The notes under the pieces were generated by a model. The model was not told the DNA's origin. It saw only the letters and a list, made by a program, of their open reading frames with translations, and ran no database searches. Below are positions 19,050 through 26,146 of a DNA stretch of 41,973 bases, piece by piece. The translations under genes and the position numbers were made by a program. How positions within the stretch are numbered: the first letter of the stretch is position 1; each line of letters begins with the position of its first letter. Where the stretch lies: NCBI GenBank assembly GCA_001593685.1, contig LUKI01000018.1, positions 1 through 41,973 on the forward strand, read 5' to 3'. Origin of the DNA: Gammaproteobacteria bacterium F7 (GTDB lineage: Bacteria; Pseudomonadota; Gammaproteobacteria; Pseudomonadales; IMCC2047).

Positions 19050-19823
19050 ATGAAATTAAATTTTACGCAGCAGGGGCAACCCGCTGGCTCAGCACCAGCC
19101 GTCATTCTGTTACACGGCCTGTTTGGCTCGCTCAGCAACTTATCTCTCGCCGCCAAAGCTCTCAGTCATGACTGTACCTGCTATCAGCTTGACCTGCGCA
19201 ATCACGGCTTATCTCCTCACAGCCCGGAAATGAGCTATTCAGCTATGGCTGAGGATGTCATTGAATTTATGGATGACCAGAAGCTTGCGCAGGCACACCT
19301 GCTCGGCCACTCAATGGGCGGCAAAGTCGCCATGCAAATCGCCCTGAGTTACCCAGAACGTGTCAATAAACTCGTTGTTGCAGACATCGCCCCCGTGAAT
19401 TACCCCAAACGCCGCAACCCGGCCATCGAAGGCCTAAAGGCACTGTCCAAAAATACGTTGGAATCACGCCAGCAGGCTGACCAAATACTGGCTCGCTTCA
19501 TCGAAGAAAAACAGGTTCGTGCTTTTTTATTGAAAAACCTCTACCGCGACACGTCCGGTCACTACCGCTTGCGCCTGAATCTGTCCGCCATCGACACACA
19601 CTATCAAAGCATTTCTGAAACCTTAACAGGCACGCCCTTCAGTGGCCCCACCCTATTTCTCAAGGGCAGTCATTCCTCCTATATTCAACAACAGCACAAA
19701 GAAGCCATCCTTACCCTATTCCCAAACGCCAAGGTTAAAGTCATCAGCGGCACCGGCCATTGGTTACACAGTGAAAAACCGGACACCTTTAACCGTCTGG
19801 TAAAGCAATTTATCAATAACTGA
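19050..19823 (+). CDS. ybfF: YbfF-like alpha/beta-hydrolase esterase
   Basis: The 257-residue alpha/beta hydrolase follows E. coli YbfF closely: VILLHGLFGSLSNL (oxyanion hole), QLDLRNHGLSPH, the nucleophile elbow GHSMGGK and a C-terminal GTGHWLHSEKP with the catalytic His. YbfF hydrolyses short acyl esters and acyl-CoA in vitro; its physiological substrate is unclear. The N-terminus MKLNF matches the family and there is no signal peptide. The tRNA operon begins about 100 nt downstream. Confidence 0.88.
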   Translation: MKLNFTQQGQPAGSAPAVILLHGLFGSLSNLSLAAKALSHDCTCYQLDLRNHGLSPHSPEMSYSAMAEDVIEFMDDQKLAQAHLLGHSMGGKVAMQIALSYPERVNKLVVADIAPVNYPKRRNPAIEGLKALSKNTLESRQQADQILARFIEEKQVRAFLLKNLYRDTSGHYRLRLNLSAIDTHYQSISETLTGTPFSGPTLFLKGSHSSYIQQQHKEAILTLFPNAKVKVISGTGHWLHSEKPDTFNRLVKQFINN

Positions 19824-19843
19824 CAATCTCTAGCGAAAGCTCC

Positions 19844-19871
19844 TTGACTCTCCTAAACAGATCGCTAAAAT
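19844..19871 (+). promoter_or_regulatory. Promoter of the tRNA operon
   Basis: TTGACT at 19844-19849 and TAAAAT at 19866-19871 are separated by 16 nt. A GC-rich discriminator (AGCGC) follows, typical of stringently controlled stable-RNA promoters. The first tRNA starts about 50 nt downstream. Confidence 0.75.
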
Positions 19872-19924
19872 AGCGCTTCTTCAAATCGAGCAGCAACTGC
19901 CTGATCTGAAAATGTAGTTGAAGT

Positions 19925-20000
19925 GCGGGAATAGCTCAGTTGGTAGAGCGCAACCTTGCCAAGGTTGAGGTCGCCGGTTCGAACCCGGTTTCCCGCTCCA
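19925..20000 (+). tRNA. glyW: tRNA-Gly(GCC)
   Basis: The 76-nt cloverleaf has acceptor stem GCGGGAA / TTCCCGC, anticodon stem CAACC / GGTTG, loop TTGCCAA (anticodon GCC) and T-loop TTCGAAC. Discriminator T and CCA are encoded. It is first of three tRNAs in the order Gly-Cys-Leu, as in the E. coli glyW-cysT-leuZ operon. Confidence 0.98.
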
Positions 20001-20043
20001 GTTACAGTTTTACTAGCACGACAGTAAGTAGTTTTAGGTTTAA

Positions 20044-20117
20044 GGCGCGGTAGCAAAGTGGTTATGCAGCTGACTGCAACTCAGTCTACGCCGGTTCGAT
20101 TCCGACCCGCGCCTCCA
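20044..20117 (+). tRNA. cysT: tRNA-Cys(GCA)
   Basis: The 74-nt cloverleaf has acceptor GGCGCGG / CCGCGCC, anticodon loop CTGCAAC (GCA), T-loop TTCGATT and an encoded CCA. It is the middle gene of the tRNA operon. Confidence 0.97.
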
Positions 20118-20122
20118 TCCTA

Positions 20123-20209
20123 GCCCGGGTGGTGAAATTGGTAGACACACAAGACTTAAAATCTTGCGACTTAACGGTCGTGCCGGTTCGATTCCGGCCC
20201 CGGGCACCA
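20123..20209 (+). tRNA. leuZ: tRNA-Leu(TAA), integration site
   Basis: The 87-nt class II tRNA has acceptor GCCCGGG / CCCGGGC, anticodon stem CAAGA / TCTTG with loop CTTAAAA (anticodon TAA), a long variable arm, T-loop TTCGATT and CCA. The gene is intact. Its 3' half from the anticodon stem onward is duplicated at 28744-28803, which marks it as the attachment site of the adjoining element. Confidence 0.98.
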
Positions 20210-20211
20210 TT
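20151..20211 (+). repeat. attL: tRNA-Leu 3' half direct repeat
   Basis: The 61 nt from AAGACTTAAAATCTTGCGAC to CACCATT match 28744-28803 with a single one-base indel: the acceptor stem has CCCCGGG here and CCCCGG on the right. The core contains the anticodon stem-loop dyad CAAGACTTAAAATCTTG, a typical crossover region for tRNA-targeting tyrosine integrases. Confidence 0.95.
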
Positions 20212-20263
20212 TATATCAAGCATTCCAGCGTTAGTAGCCACTAACAACAAAACTCAAAACCAT

Positions 20264-20293
20264 AAAAAATAGACCAAAAAATAGACCAGTCAC
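20264..20293 (+). repeat. Left integrase arm-type site candidate
   Basis: A 30-nt segment made of two copies of AAAAAATAGACC plus a short tail (AGTCAC) recurs at 28594-28623 with one mismatch. One copy lies inside each end of the element, and the right copy is immediately upstream of the integrase gene. Duplicated short direct repeats near both att sites are the usual form of integrase arm-binding sites. Confidence 0.75.
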
Positions 20294-20331
20294 TGCGACT
20301 AAAATATTTTTTATTTATTTTCCCCTGGCAT

Positions 20332-20357
20332 AAAAAAAGCGACTCGAAAGCCGCTTT
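20332..20357 (-). terminator. Terminator of the 158-aa cargo gene
   Basis: On the minus strand AAAGCGGC pairs with GTCGCTTT (one G-T pair) around a 6-nt loop and runs into a T tract. It lies 40 nt after the stop of the 20397-20873 gene. Confidence 0.75.
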
Positions 20358-20396
20358 AATCTCAAGACGATCTAGCTTTAAGATTTAAAATCCATT

Positions 20397-20873
20397 TTAT
20401 TCTACCGACAAATGTGTTGCCCTCCGCACTGCATTTAGCAGGGCCGTTTGCAGACACATAACATCGTTAACATCGGAACCCTCTCGCCAACCATTAGTAT
20501 GAAGCCCTATTTCGCTTATCAAACTGCCAATGTGAGAATGACTTTCAATATCCGTATCTAACATGAGTTCGATTTTTAGAATTAAGCGGGCAATTTTTTG
20601 ACTATCCAAGGTAGGACTTGCCTCAAAATCGGTTAACGCCAAAAGCTCTGCAACAGCTCCTTGAAGTCCTGCCCGCCAGGTTTCAAATTGCCTTAAGTTA
20701 AATTCTGATTTTAATTGGAGTTTTACCCGATCAGCTTCAGAGCTAATCAAGCGTTTAGTAACACTCCATTGAACCAAACCGGAACAGGCAGCAACAAAGA
20801 CCATCCCAACAACTGTAATCATTGATGCAATAACGACAGGGTCTGTAGCACTTACATTTCCTTCATCCAACAT
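20397..20873 (-). CDS. Hypothetical single-pass membrane protein (cargo)
   Basis: The 158-residue protein has one clear transmembrane segment near residues 13-38 (ASMITVVGMVFVAACSGLV). A basic, probably helical stretch follows (KRLISSEADRVKLQLKSEFNLRQFE) and then a soluble alpha-helical domain. I recognise no family. It lies in the cargo slot beside attL, on the opposite strand to the kinase operon, with its own terminator. N-terminally anchored helical proteins are common among phage-defence effectors, but nothing in the sequence proves that role. Confidence 0.6.
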   Translation of the reverse strand: MLDEGNVSATDPVVIASMITVVGMVFVAACSGLVQWSVTKRLISSEADRVKLQLKSEFNLRQFETWRAGLQGAVAELLALTDFEASPTLDSQKIARLILKIELMLDTDIESHSHIGSLISEIGLHTNGWREGSDVNDVMCLQTALLNAVRRATHLSVE

Positions 20874-21075
20874 AACACCCTCCTTGTGCTCTAAAAGTCA
20901 TATACTTTGCTTCAAAGTAGCCCCACTTATCAACACTCCTATTAAAGCAAATACCAAGACACTCCTTTCCAGAGTCTAGCTTAAATGCTTTAATTTGGGC
21001 TTCCCTCGTTAACTACCATGTAATGAATGCCCAAATAAAATTTACGGAATAACGAATACTAAACGGATCTATAAA

Positions 21076-21789
21076 ATGGCGCTTACACCTGACGAGCAGA
21101 AAGTAGCAAATAAAGCTATCGAGTTCGCAAATAAAAACAAAAAACAAATAGCTAAAGAGCTAATCGAAGCCGGCTCTTATGAGTCTGAAGATAACCCTGT
21201 ATCTGTATTTATGGCTGGCTCTCCTGGTGCCGGAAAAACTGAAACATCAAAAGCACTAATTGATACATTTGATGGCGGCATTATTCGCATTGATGCGGAC
21301 GACCTCAGAGACCGCTTTGAAGATTACAACGGCAACAACTCTTATCTCTTCCAAGCTTCAGCTTCAATTTTAGTTGAAAAAATTCATGATCTAGTGCTAA
21401 AAAAAAATCAAAGCTTCATATTGGATGGCACTCTAACTAATTACAATAAAGCTGTTACTAATATAGATAGATCCATTAAGCGCGGCAGACCCGTTTACAT
21501 TCTTTATGTGTACCAAAACCCTGAACTAGCATGGGAATTCGTTCAGGCTCGTGAAATTGTGGAAGGGCGTCGCGTTTTAAAAAGCACGTTTTTAGACCAA
21601 TATTTTTTAGCTAGAGACGTTGTAAACAACCTTAAAGCACACTACAAAGATAAGATTCAAGTAGAGCTCCTAATTAAAGACAGCACTAACTCTACAAGGG
21701 AATATAAGGCAAACATCGACGTTATTGACAACCATATCCCCGAATCCTATACTCGCGCGCAACTTGAAGAACGCCTCGACATAAGCTAG
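21076..21789 (+). CDS. Zeta-toxin-like kinase (cargo)
   Basis: The 237-residue P-loop kinase has Walker A GSPGAGKT at residues 48-55, the zeta-type IDADDLR near 72-78 and FILDGTL near 114-120. Arg-containing motifs (QAREIVEGRR) lie near 157. Zeta toxins (PF06414) phosphorylate UDP-N-acetylglucosamine and poison peptidoglycan synthesis; relatives phosphorylate other small molecules or nucleotides. No epsilon-type antitoxin lies upstream. A 54-aa basic protein follows after 10 nt. The codons are noticeably more AT-rich than the core genes, consistent with cargo. Confidence 0.85.
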   Translation: MALTPDEQKVANKAIEFANKNKKQIAKELIEAGSYESEDNPVSVFMAGSPGAGKTETSKALIDTFDGGIIRIDADDLRDRFEDYNGNNSYLFQASASILVEKIHDLVLKKNQSFILDGTLTNYNKAVTNIDRSIKRGRPVYILYVYQNPELAWEFVQAREIVEGRRVLKSTFLDQYFLARDVVNNLKAHYKDKIQVELLIKDSTNSTREYKANIDVIDNHIPESYTRAQLEERLDIS

Positions 21790-21799
21790 GGTGACATTT

Positions 21800-21964
21800 A
21801 TGAAATTTATTACTCGCAAAAAAACGGGCACAACAACTACTTTCTCAGACTTCATGAGAACAGCGTCTTCTAGTGATAGGAAGAAAGTGTATACAGCCGT
21901 TTTAAAGACCGCTTCTGACAGCCAAAAAAGAGTTATTGAGCAAGCACGCTGCGCACAAGCATAA
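21800..21964 (+). CDS. 54-aa basic protein, putative partner/antitoxin of the zeta-like kinase
   Basis: The short frame starts MKFITRKKTGTTTTFSDFMR and continues with SSSDRKKVYTAVLKTASDSQ. It begins 10 nt after the kinase stop with AGGGTGA as a good ribosome binding site, and a strong terminator follows 27 nt after its stop, so the two genes form a closed operon. It is basic and predicted largely helical. Size, coupling and position suggest an antitoxin or activity regulator, but its order (toxin first) differs from epsilon/zeta. Confidence 0.75.
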   Translation: MKFITRKKTGTTTTFSDFMRTASSSDRKKVYTAVLKTASDSQKRVIEQARCAQA

Positions 21965-21990
21965 CTCGAGAATGCAAGAATACCATATAG

Positions 21991-22017
21991 AAACCCCGCC
22001 ACTGTGCGGGGTTTTTT
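21991..22017 (+). terminator. Rho-independent terminator of the kinase operon
   Basis: AAACCCCGC / GCGGGGTTT with a 6-nt loop is followed by a T run. It lies just before repeat copy A. Confidence 0.93.
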
Positions 22018-22024
22018 GTGCCTA

Positions 22025-22115
22025 CTAACTTTTAATTTTATTTTTTGTCCATGTAAAAATTGACCTAAGGTGGCGGTCTACGGCTCTCAGCTCCCAGAGA
22101 TTAGACCCGCCCCAC
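22025..22115. repeat. Element-specific repeat, copy A
   Basis: CTAACTTTTAATTTT at 22025 leads to a conserved core from 22053. The first 34 nt of the core match copy B (24780 on) at 33 positions, including GACCTAAGG and GGCGGTCTACGGCTC. The core ends with CAGAGATTAGACCCGCCCC, shared in close form with copy C. It lies between the cargo operon and the 3' end of the capsid gene. It is a candidate packaging or regulatory site. Confidence 0.8.
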
Positions 22116-22361
22116 CCCTACTGTCGTTCTGTCGCTGTCTTGTGCTTGTGGCACTCTACACAGAGCGTTAAAACTACAGACTCTTGGCCTGGAAGATTTC
22201 ATATTGGAAAGAATGTCAGCGCACTTCACGGTAAATTGTGAAGCCGCTGACTGTCGGGGTTTTCGTAATGACACCGGGCACTCGCCGACTAATCCCAGCA
22301 CGTTAGGGTGCGCCATCCCCTGCGGGAACAGGAGCCGCATGGCGGCCCCCGCTCATTTCGG

Positions 22362-23681
22362 TTAAGGCGTGATGCCAGTGATTTGGCAGAATGCCGTAGG
22401 TTGAGCAACTGCCACGTCGGCACGCATATGCGCCACGAACGCATACTGGTGGTTATCAGCGAACTTCTCTCGCAACAGCTCAATACGCAACCCGGATCGA
22501 ATACCAATCATCAACTGACTAAAGTCGCCCATAATTACTCGACTAGCATCAGTAGCCGTTCCGTGCGTTTCATCTACAGGAATTTGCGTAGTGTCTAGCT
22601 TCGGAAGGTTTGCCAATACGTCTGGCTGCCTTAGTGGCTGCCCATCTGTTGCAGTTAGACCAGCTAGACCGAACTTCGTACGTGGGGCCATAATCGCCGC
22701 TGTAGGCTCACTGGAATTAGCGTCTGCAATGTTTTGCATCGCTGTTAAGAACGGGCTGTAGTTAGCCAAAGCCGCACCATTAGCGCCCATATCCACCTCC
22801 AGCACCCCAACGGTGTTTGATAAACCCAGCGGCTCAGGAGCCGTACCCGATCCAAGCAACGCTACACGGTCAATTTCAAGTGCGAGCGATTGAGCTAACG
22901 AATGCAATAACGCCTGGTCGATGTTAACGCTATCCTCTAACAGCTCTCGGCTAACTTTTACCAGCACTGCCAAACTGCGCGCCTGGAATGCCACACTTCC
23001 AAAGGTTGGCTCAGAGTTTGCGATGGCCGCGTCCTCTAGTCGCCAAGCCGGAATAGGGTCGGAAGCTAACCGAGCTATGTTTGTTTTCTCGGTGTTTAGC
23101 TCAACAGTCATAGCGCCTGCCTGTACTGCCCTCGCCTTTTTCCGCATTAAGTCTACAAGTTGACGGCTTAGGGTCTCAGGAACAGTAAAACCGCCCGCAG
23201 TATCGGTGCCCTCGCTCAACGCCTGAACCTCAAGCGATGTTTTCGGCCCCATAACCATCGCTCGCATAATCGAGCCAGCATTTACGTCTTTCAGGTCACC
23301 CGCTTTAGCCGGGTTATACAATAAATCATCAGGCTTATAGACATTCACCTGTTTCCCGTCTGTGTCTGACCATTCTGTATCAGCAGACTTTGAAGATGAA
23401 ACACCTAAACCTTCGTGCTCTGCCAGGAAATCAATTCTGGCCTGGAGATCGTCGCCTACAGCCATTAGCCCATCAAAAGCCAGCTGCTCAGTATTAGTAA
23501 TATGGCGGTTTTCTAATTTGGCCGCATCTAAGATGCGTTCCGCCGAAGCCACGACTTTCTTCTTATCTCGGTTCAAGTCTGCAATATGCGGAATTTTTGG
23601 AGCTGGTTTTTTTAAATGATTTGCCACCAGAGGATCAACAGCAGCAAGCGCTAGTTTTTGTTCTTCGGTCATACCTTTCAT
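22362..23681 (-). CDS. HK97-fold major capsid protein
   Basis: The 439-residue protein of the HK97 capsid family (PF05065) has an N-terminal charged, partly coiled-coil region (about residues 1-120, a delta/scaffold-like domain). The capsid fold then begins near ALSEGTDTAGGFTVPETLSRQLVDLMR. Typical family features follow: NIARLASDPIPAWRLEDAAI, VKVSRELLEDS, LALEIDRVALLGSGTAPEPLGL (E-loop/P-domain) and a C-terminal strand region. A capsid shell is its only plausible role. No separate prohead protease gene and no portal gene neighbour it, although N-domain cleavage is usual in the family. Confidence 0.95.
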   Translation of the reverse strand: MKGMTEEQKLALAAVDPLVANHLKKPAPKIPHIADLNRDKKKVVASAERILDAAKLENRHITNTEQLAFDGLMAVGDDLQARIDFLAEHEGLGVSSSKSADTEWSDTDGKQVNVYKPDDLLYNPAKAGDLKDVNAGSIMRAMVMGPKTSLEVQALSEGTDTAGGFTVPETLSRQLVDLMRKKARAVQAGAMTVELNTEKTNIARLASDPIPAWRLEDAAIANSEPTFGSVAFQARSLAVLVKVSRELLEDSVNIDQALLHSLAQSLALEIDRVALLGSGTAPEPLGLSNTVGVLEVDMGANGAALANYSPFLTAMQNIADANSSEPTAAIMAPRTKFGLAGLTATDGQPLRQPDVLANLPKLDTTQIPVDETHGTATDASRVIMGDFSQLMIGIRSGLRIELLREKFADNHQYAFVAHMRADVAVAQPTAFCQITGITP

Positions 23682-23753
23682 AAGTAGTTACCTATAAAGT
23701 TTTGGTGACCGGGCTGGAGTTGTTTGATACGCAGCGCCGGACACCAGATAAAT

Positions 23754-23972
23754 TTAATTAACTGGTTTGCCGACAACTGTGTCCAAACGCTGTTGGAGGG
23801 CGGTTGTCTTTAGCTGGTACAAGGGATGCCTTGTTACCTCGCCAAGCCTACGGTTTTTAAGAAGCCTGCAATCAACAAAACCGTTGAAAATGTAATTGCA
23901 GTTAGTAGCGCTTTGCCGAAGGTGTCCGGCTAAAGGCCTTTCGATATTTACAAGTGTAATTGTACCACCCAT
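23754..23972 (-). CDS. Small hypothetical protein upstream of capsid
   Basis: The 72-residue frame begins MGGTITLVNIERPLAGHLRQ and is basic overall. It fills the space between the capsid gene and the 140-aa phage-type gene on the same strand. The ribosome binding site is weak (AGGA, about 10 nt away) and I recognise no family. Its position suggests an element protein, but it could be a spurious frame. Confidence 0.4.
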   Translation of the reverse strand: MGGTITLVNIERPLAGHLRQSATNCNYIFNGFVDCRLLKNRRLGEVTRHPLYQLKTTALQQRLDTVVGKPVN

Positions 23973-23993
23973 ATCTTAGCTATCCTATTGTTT

Positions 23994-24416
23994 TTAATAT
24001 GTTTTATTTAAATTTAAAGCAACTTTTTCCACTTCAGTTAACAGGTTTAAGCGCACCAAATAATCCTTTTCAGACTCTCTGGGGTCTATCTTATCCATCC
24101 AGCAAGTAGGGGTAATTTTGCGACGCTCTTCTGAAGCCTCAAAAGCCCACCAAGCCCAAGGACGACGAAACAGGCCTATTGGCTCAAGCAATGGCTGACC
24201 CCTCTTTTCAACGTGGTCACGCTGACAATATTCCATCACCTCGCGCTTATACCTTTGCCAATACTCGTAAGCACGCTGCTTGCCTTCTTCAGATTCTTGG
24301 AGCCGCCCAGCTGACGAACTTAGTTCACCAAGCCAGTCGTCACCGCTCATTAGGGCAATCAAAATGCCCTCTGTCATTTTCAGCTCTGTTTTCTTAGCTC
24401 TTACACGTTTAACCAT
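23994..24416 (-). CDS. Phage-type hypothetical protein next to the small terminase
   Basis: The 140-residue protein contains RRPWAWWAFEASEERR and ESEKDYLVRLNLLTEVE. I recognise this pattern from uncharacterised proteins encoded beside P27-type small terminases. The start overlaps the end of the terminase gene by 8 nt, with GAGG just upstream of its ATG, so translation is probably coupled. The function is unknown; a role in packaging or capsid assembly is inferred only from the pairing. Confidence 0.7.
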   Translation of the reverse strand: MVKRVRAKKTELKMTEGILIALMSGDDWLGELSSSAGRLQESEEGKQRAYEYWQRYKREVMEYCQRDHVEKRGQPLLEPIGLFRRPWAWWAFEASEERRKITPTCWMDKIDPRESEKDYLVRLNLLTEVEKVALNLNKTY

Positions 24417-24741
24417 GCTTGCCTCGCATACAGTCTGGTAGGTCGTTATTGGTTTCTAAATCTTCCAGGTAAAGCTCTCGCATCAGTCGCGCATAACTAA
24501 TCCGCGAATCACGCTCGATGGCGATTTCTGGCCGGGGCTTTTCCTGTTCAAATCGGTCTAACAAGGTCATACCCTTTTCGTTAATGATTTCGCGCGCCTG
24601 GGTTGCTCTATCCAGCGCCTCACAAGCTAGGCGTAAAGTTTTCAATTGGTGCTGTTGCAGGTCATAACTGCCGACAACGTGCTTAAACAGCTTTTTGCTC
24701 TCTGTCGTTAAATGTCTTGGTACTCTTTCGTTGGTGCTCAT
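24409..24741 (-). CDS. terS: P27-family small terminase subunit
   Basis: The 110-residue protein resembles PF05119 small terminases: an N-terminal PRHLTTESKKLFKHVV segment, a central helix with TLRLACEALDRATQAREII, then KPRPEIAIERDSRISYARLMRELYL, the conserved C-terminal part. Small terminases recognise phage packaging sites and recruit the large ATPase/nuclease subunit, which is absent here. The ATG at 24741 (GGA upstream) is preferred over the TTG at 24747. Repeat copy B lies about 40 nt upstream of the start. Confidence 0.83.
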   Translation of the reverse strand: MSTNERVPRHLTTESKKLFKHVVGSYDLQQHQLKTLRLACEALDRATQAREIINEKGMTLLDRFEQEKPRPEIAIERDSRISYARLMRELYLEDLETNNDLPDCMRGKHG

Positions 24742-24779
24742 AATCAATCCAAATTTTTATTTCGTTTCAGTTAGCGCTC

Positions 24780-24862
24780 GTAAAAATTGACCTAAGGCGG
24801 CGGTCTACGGCTCGAAGGCTGTAGAGATTTGACCCCCTATACCCCTTTGTGACCCGCCCGCT
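24780..24862. repeat. Element-specific repeat, copy B (upstream of terS)
   Basis: The core begins GTAAAAATTGACCTAAGG and matches copy A at 33 of the first 34 positions, then continues with GTAGAGATTTGACCCC and a GACCCGCCCGC end. It lies in the 217-nt gap between the replication-type gene and the small terminase gene. Small terminases often act on sites close to their own gene, which makes this a candidate cos or pac site. A late promoter or operator is the alternative. Confidence 0.8.
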
Positions 24863-24920
24863 ATTAACACCCTTAAATGAACCTGAATAACTAGATACAC
24901 ATGGTAGATATATAAAGGTC

Positions 24921-25048
24921 CCCACCTGTGGGCCATAAAGGATGCGAAAACGGCTAATTCACCCATTTAATTGACCCACCTGTGGGCTAATAGGCGAATC
25001 AGGGCGGTTTATTGACCCATCCGTGGGATAGGCTCCCCCACCCGTGGG
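24921..25048. repeat. Iteron cluster: four CCCAYCYGTGGG palindromes
   Basis: CCCACCTGTGGG lies at 24921-24932 and 24975-24986, CCCATCCGTGGG at 25016-25027 and CCCACCCGTGGG at 25037-25048. Centre-to-centre distances are 54, 41 and 21 nt, close to 5, 4 and 2 helical turns. Three lie inside the 3' end of the replication-type gene and one just beyond its stop. This is a candidate replication origin or a multi-site operator. Confidence 0.8.
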
Positions 25049-25510
25049 GTAAGCGTTCTGTTGCGGCCCCCTTTTCGGGTTCCACTTTTTCTTCGTAAGC
25101 TTGTAGTTGTGATTTGCCGCCGTCGTCGCGCTCAAGTCATGCTTTCCTTTGCATTCGTCGATTGGGTAGCAGGTCATTGCCAGTAGCGTTGGCTGCTTTC
25201 GCCCACCTTGGCGCGACACAATTACAAACTCGTAATACAGTAGCTCTTTAAGGGCTAAGCCTAGGTTCGACTTCGACGACCAACCGCGCTTTTCCATAAG
25301 CGCCATACACGCTGACAAATCCCCGTTATTACTTCCGTTGTATTGCGACAGAAGATCGTTAAACAGCTTTACAGCTCTTGGGGTTAGCTTGATGTAATTA
25401 GGATGGTCTAGAACGTCCCGGAAAAGCTGAACAAACAGCCTTCCGTTACGCCTTGCCTTCGACCGCTCAAGCGAAGCCATTAGCCCTTCCCGAGTGTAAC
25501 TGCCTGCCAT
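24959..25510 (-). CDS. Probable replication protein (helix-turn-helix type)
   Basis: The 183-residue protein has a central winged-helix-like domain (FVQLFRDVLDHPNYIKLT to MEKRGWSSKSNLGLALKELL). This resembles uncharacterised replication or regulatory proteins of phages and islands. The C-terminal ~50 residues are low-complexity and Gly/Pro-rich (YPTGGGAYPTDGS) because the DNA there carries the iterons. Origins nested in initiator genes are common, which supports a replication role. The start overlaps the upstream gene by 31 nt. No primase or helicase motif is seen. Confidence 0.6.
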   Translation of the reverse strand: MAGSYTREGLMASLERSKARRNGRLFVQLFRDVLDHPNYIKLTPRAVKLFNDLLSQYNGSNNGDLSACMALMEKRGWSSKSNLGLALKELLYYEFVIVSRQGGRKQPTLLAMTCYPIDECKGKHDLSATTAANHNYKLTKKKWNPKRGPQQNAYPTGGGAYPTDGSINRPDSPISPQVGQLNG

Positions 25511-25842
25511 CGGTGAGCGCGGCTTTCCTCACCGAACCGGTTTTGAAGGCGGCCATCACGTTTAGGCAAGTAGCAAAAGACACGAATACCTGCCTGATCC
25601 AACTCTGGTCGCATTCGCATCACCGCGTCAGATACATTTGAACAGGCGCACTCACGTGCTATTTGATGCGTCCAGGCTCCGTTATGGGAAGCAAGGAACG
25701 CAAGCACCCGTTTAGATGCTGGCCTGCTAATCCGTGGCAATACTTCTGCAATCCGGCCTTCTAGCGTTGGTTGTTTTGGAGTAGAATTGTCTGTGTTGGA
25801 TTTGGAGTGAGCGGCCGCCACAGCCGCTTGTTCTAACTTCAT
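25480..25842 (-). CDS. Hypothetical winged-helix-like protein
   Basis: The 120-residue protein has a disordered N-terminus and a helix-turn-helix-like segment (RPASKRVLAFLASHNGAWTH, then QIARECACSNVSDAVMRMRPELDQ) with a Cys pair. Its layout suits DNA binding in replication control or regulation. It lies 2 nt after the AlpA-like gene stop and overlaps the next gene by 31 nt, so the early genes form one operon. The family is not recognised. Confidence 0.6.
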   Translation of the reverse strand: MKLEQAAVAAAHSKSNTDNSTPKQPTLEGRIAEVLPRISRPASKRVLAFLASHNGAWTHQIARECACSNVSDAVMRMRPELDQAGIRVFCYLPKRDGRLQNRFGEESRAHRWQAVTLGKG

Positions 25843-25844
25843 TT

Positions 25845-26048
25845 CTACCCCTCCTGCTCTGGCTGAACAAGTCGGCTACTAATAAAGCTTGTAACCCCTG
25901 ACTTGGGGTAATAAATATCAGCCCCAATTTTCACATACTCAGGGCCTTTACCGAGGCACCGCCAGTTTGCGAGAGTTTTAGGAGCCTTTCCCAGCATAAC
26001 GGCTAACATAGCCGCCGGAATTAATTCGTCTAACGTAATGTTTTTCAT
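25845..26048 (-). CDS. AlpA/excisionase-like HTH protein
   Basis: The 67-residue protein starts MKNITLDELIPAAMLAVMLG and has a MerR-like helix-turn-helix (APKTLANWRCLGKGPEYVKI) followed by the wing IYYPKSGVTSFISSR, the pattern of AlpA/Xis-type proteins. In satellites such proteins switch on excision and the early operon. The frame is open to 26090, but the ATG at 26048 with GGGATGGGA upstream fits the family. It is the first gene of the operon that runs to the capsid. A perfect dyad lies about 100 nt upstream. Confidence 0.8.
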   Translation of the reverse strand: MKNITLDELIPAAMLAVMLGKAPKTLANWRCLGKGPEYVKIGADIYYPKSGVTSFISSRLVQPEQEG

Positions 26049-26146
26049 TGTCCCATCCCATGCTAAAAAAACGACATAGGCACTAATCACTTCCTGGGAT
26101 TAATGCCTCTCTTTTGTTCACAGTTGGGATATTACGGGAGGGCATT

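Noticed and set aside
22101-22340. 79-aa minus-strand frame between capsid stop and repeat A
   Set aside because: It runs into the conserved noncoding repeat, has no good ribosome binding site and matches no family I know. It could be a decayed gene, so I did not annotate it.
24921-25048. CRISPR-like array from the CCCAYCYGTGGG repeats
   Set aside because: The repeats are only 12 nt, spacing is irregular, they lie mostly inside a coding region and no cas gene is present.
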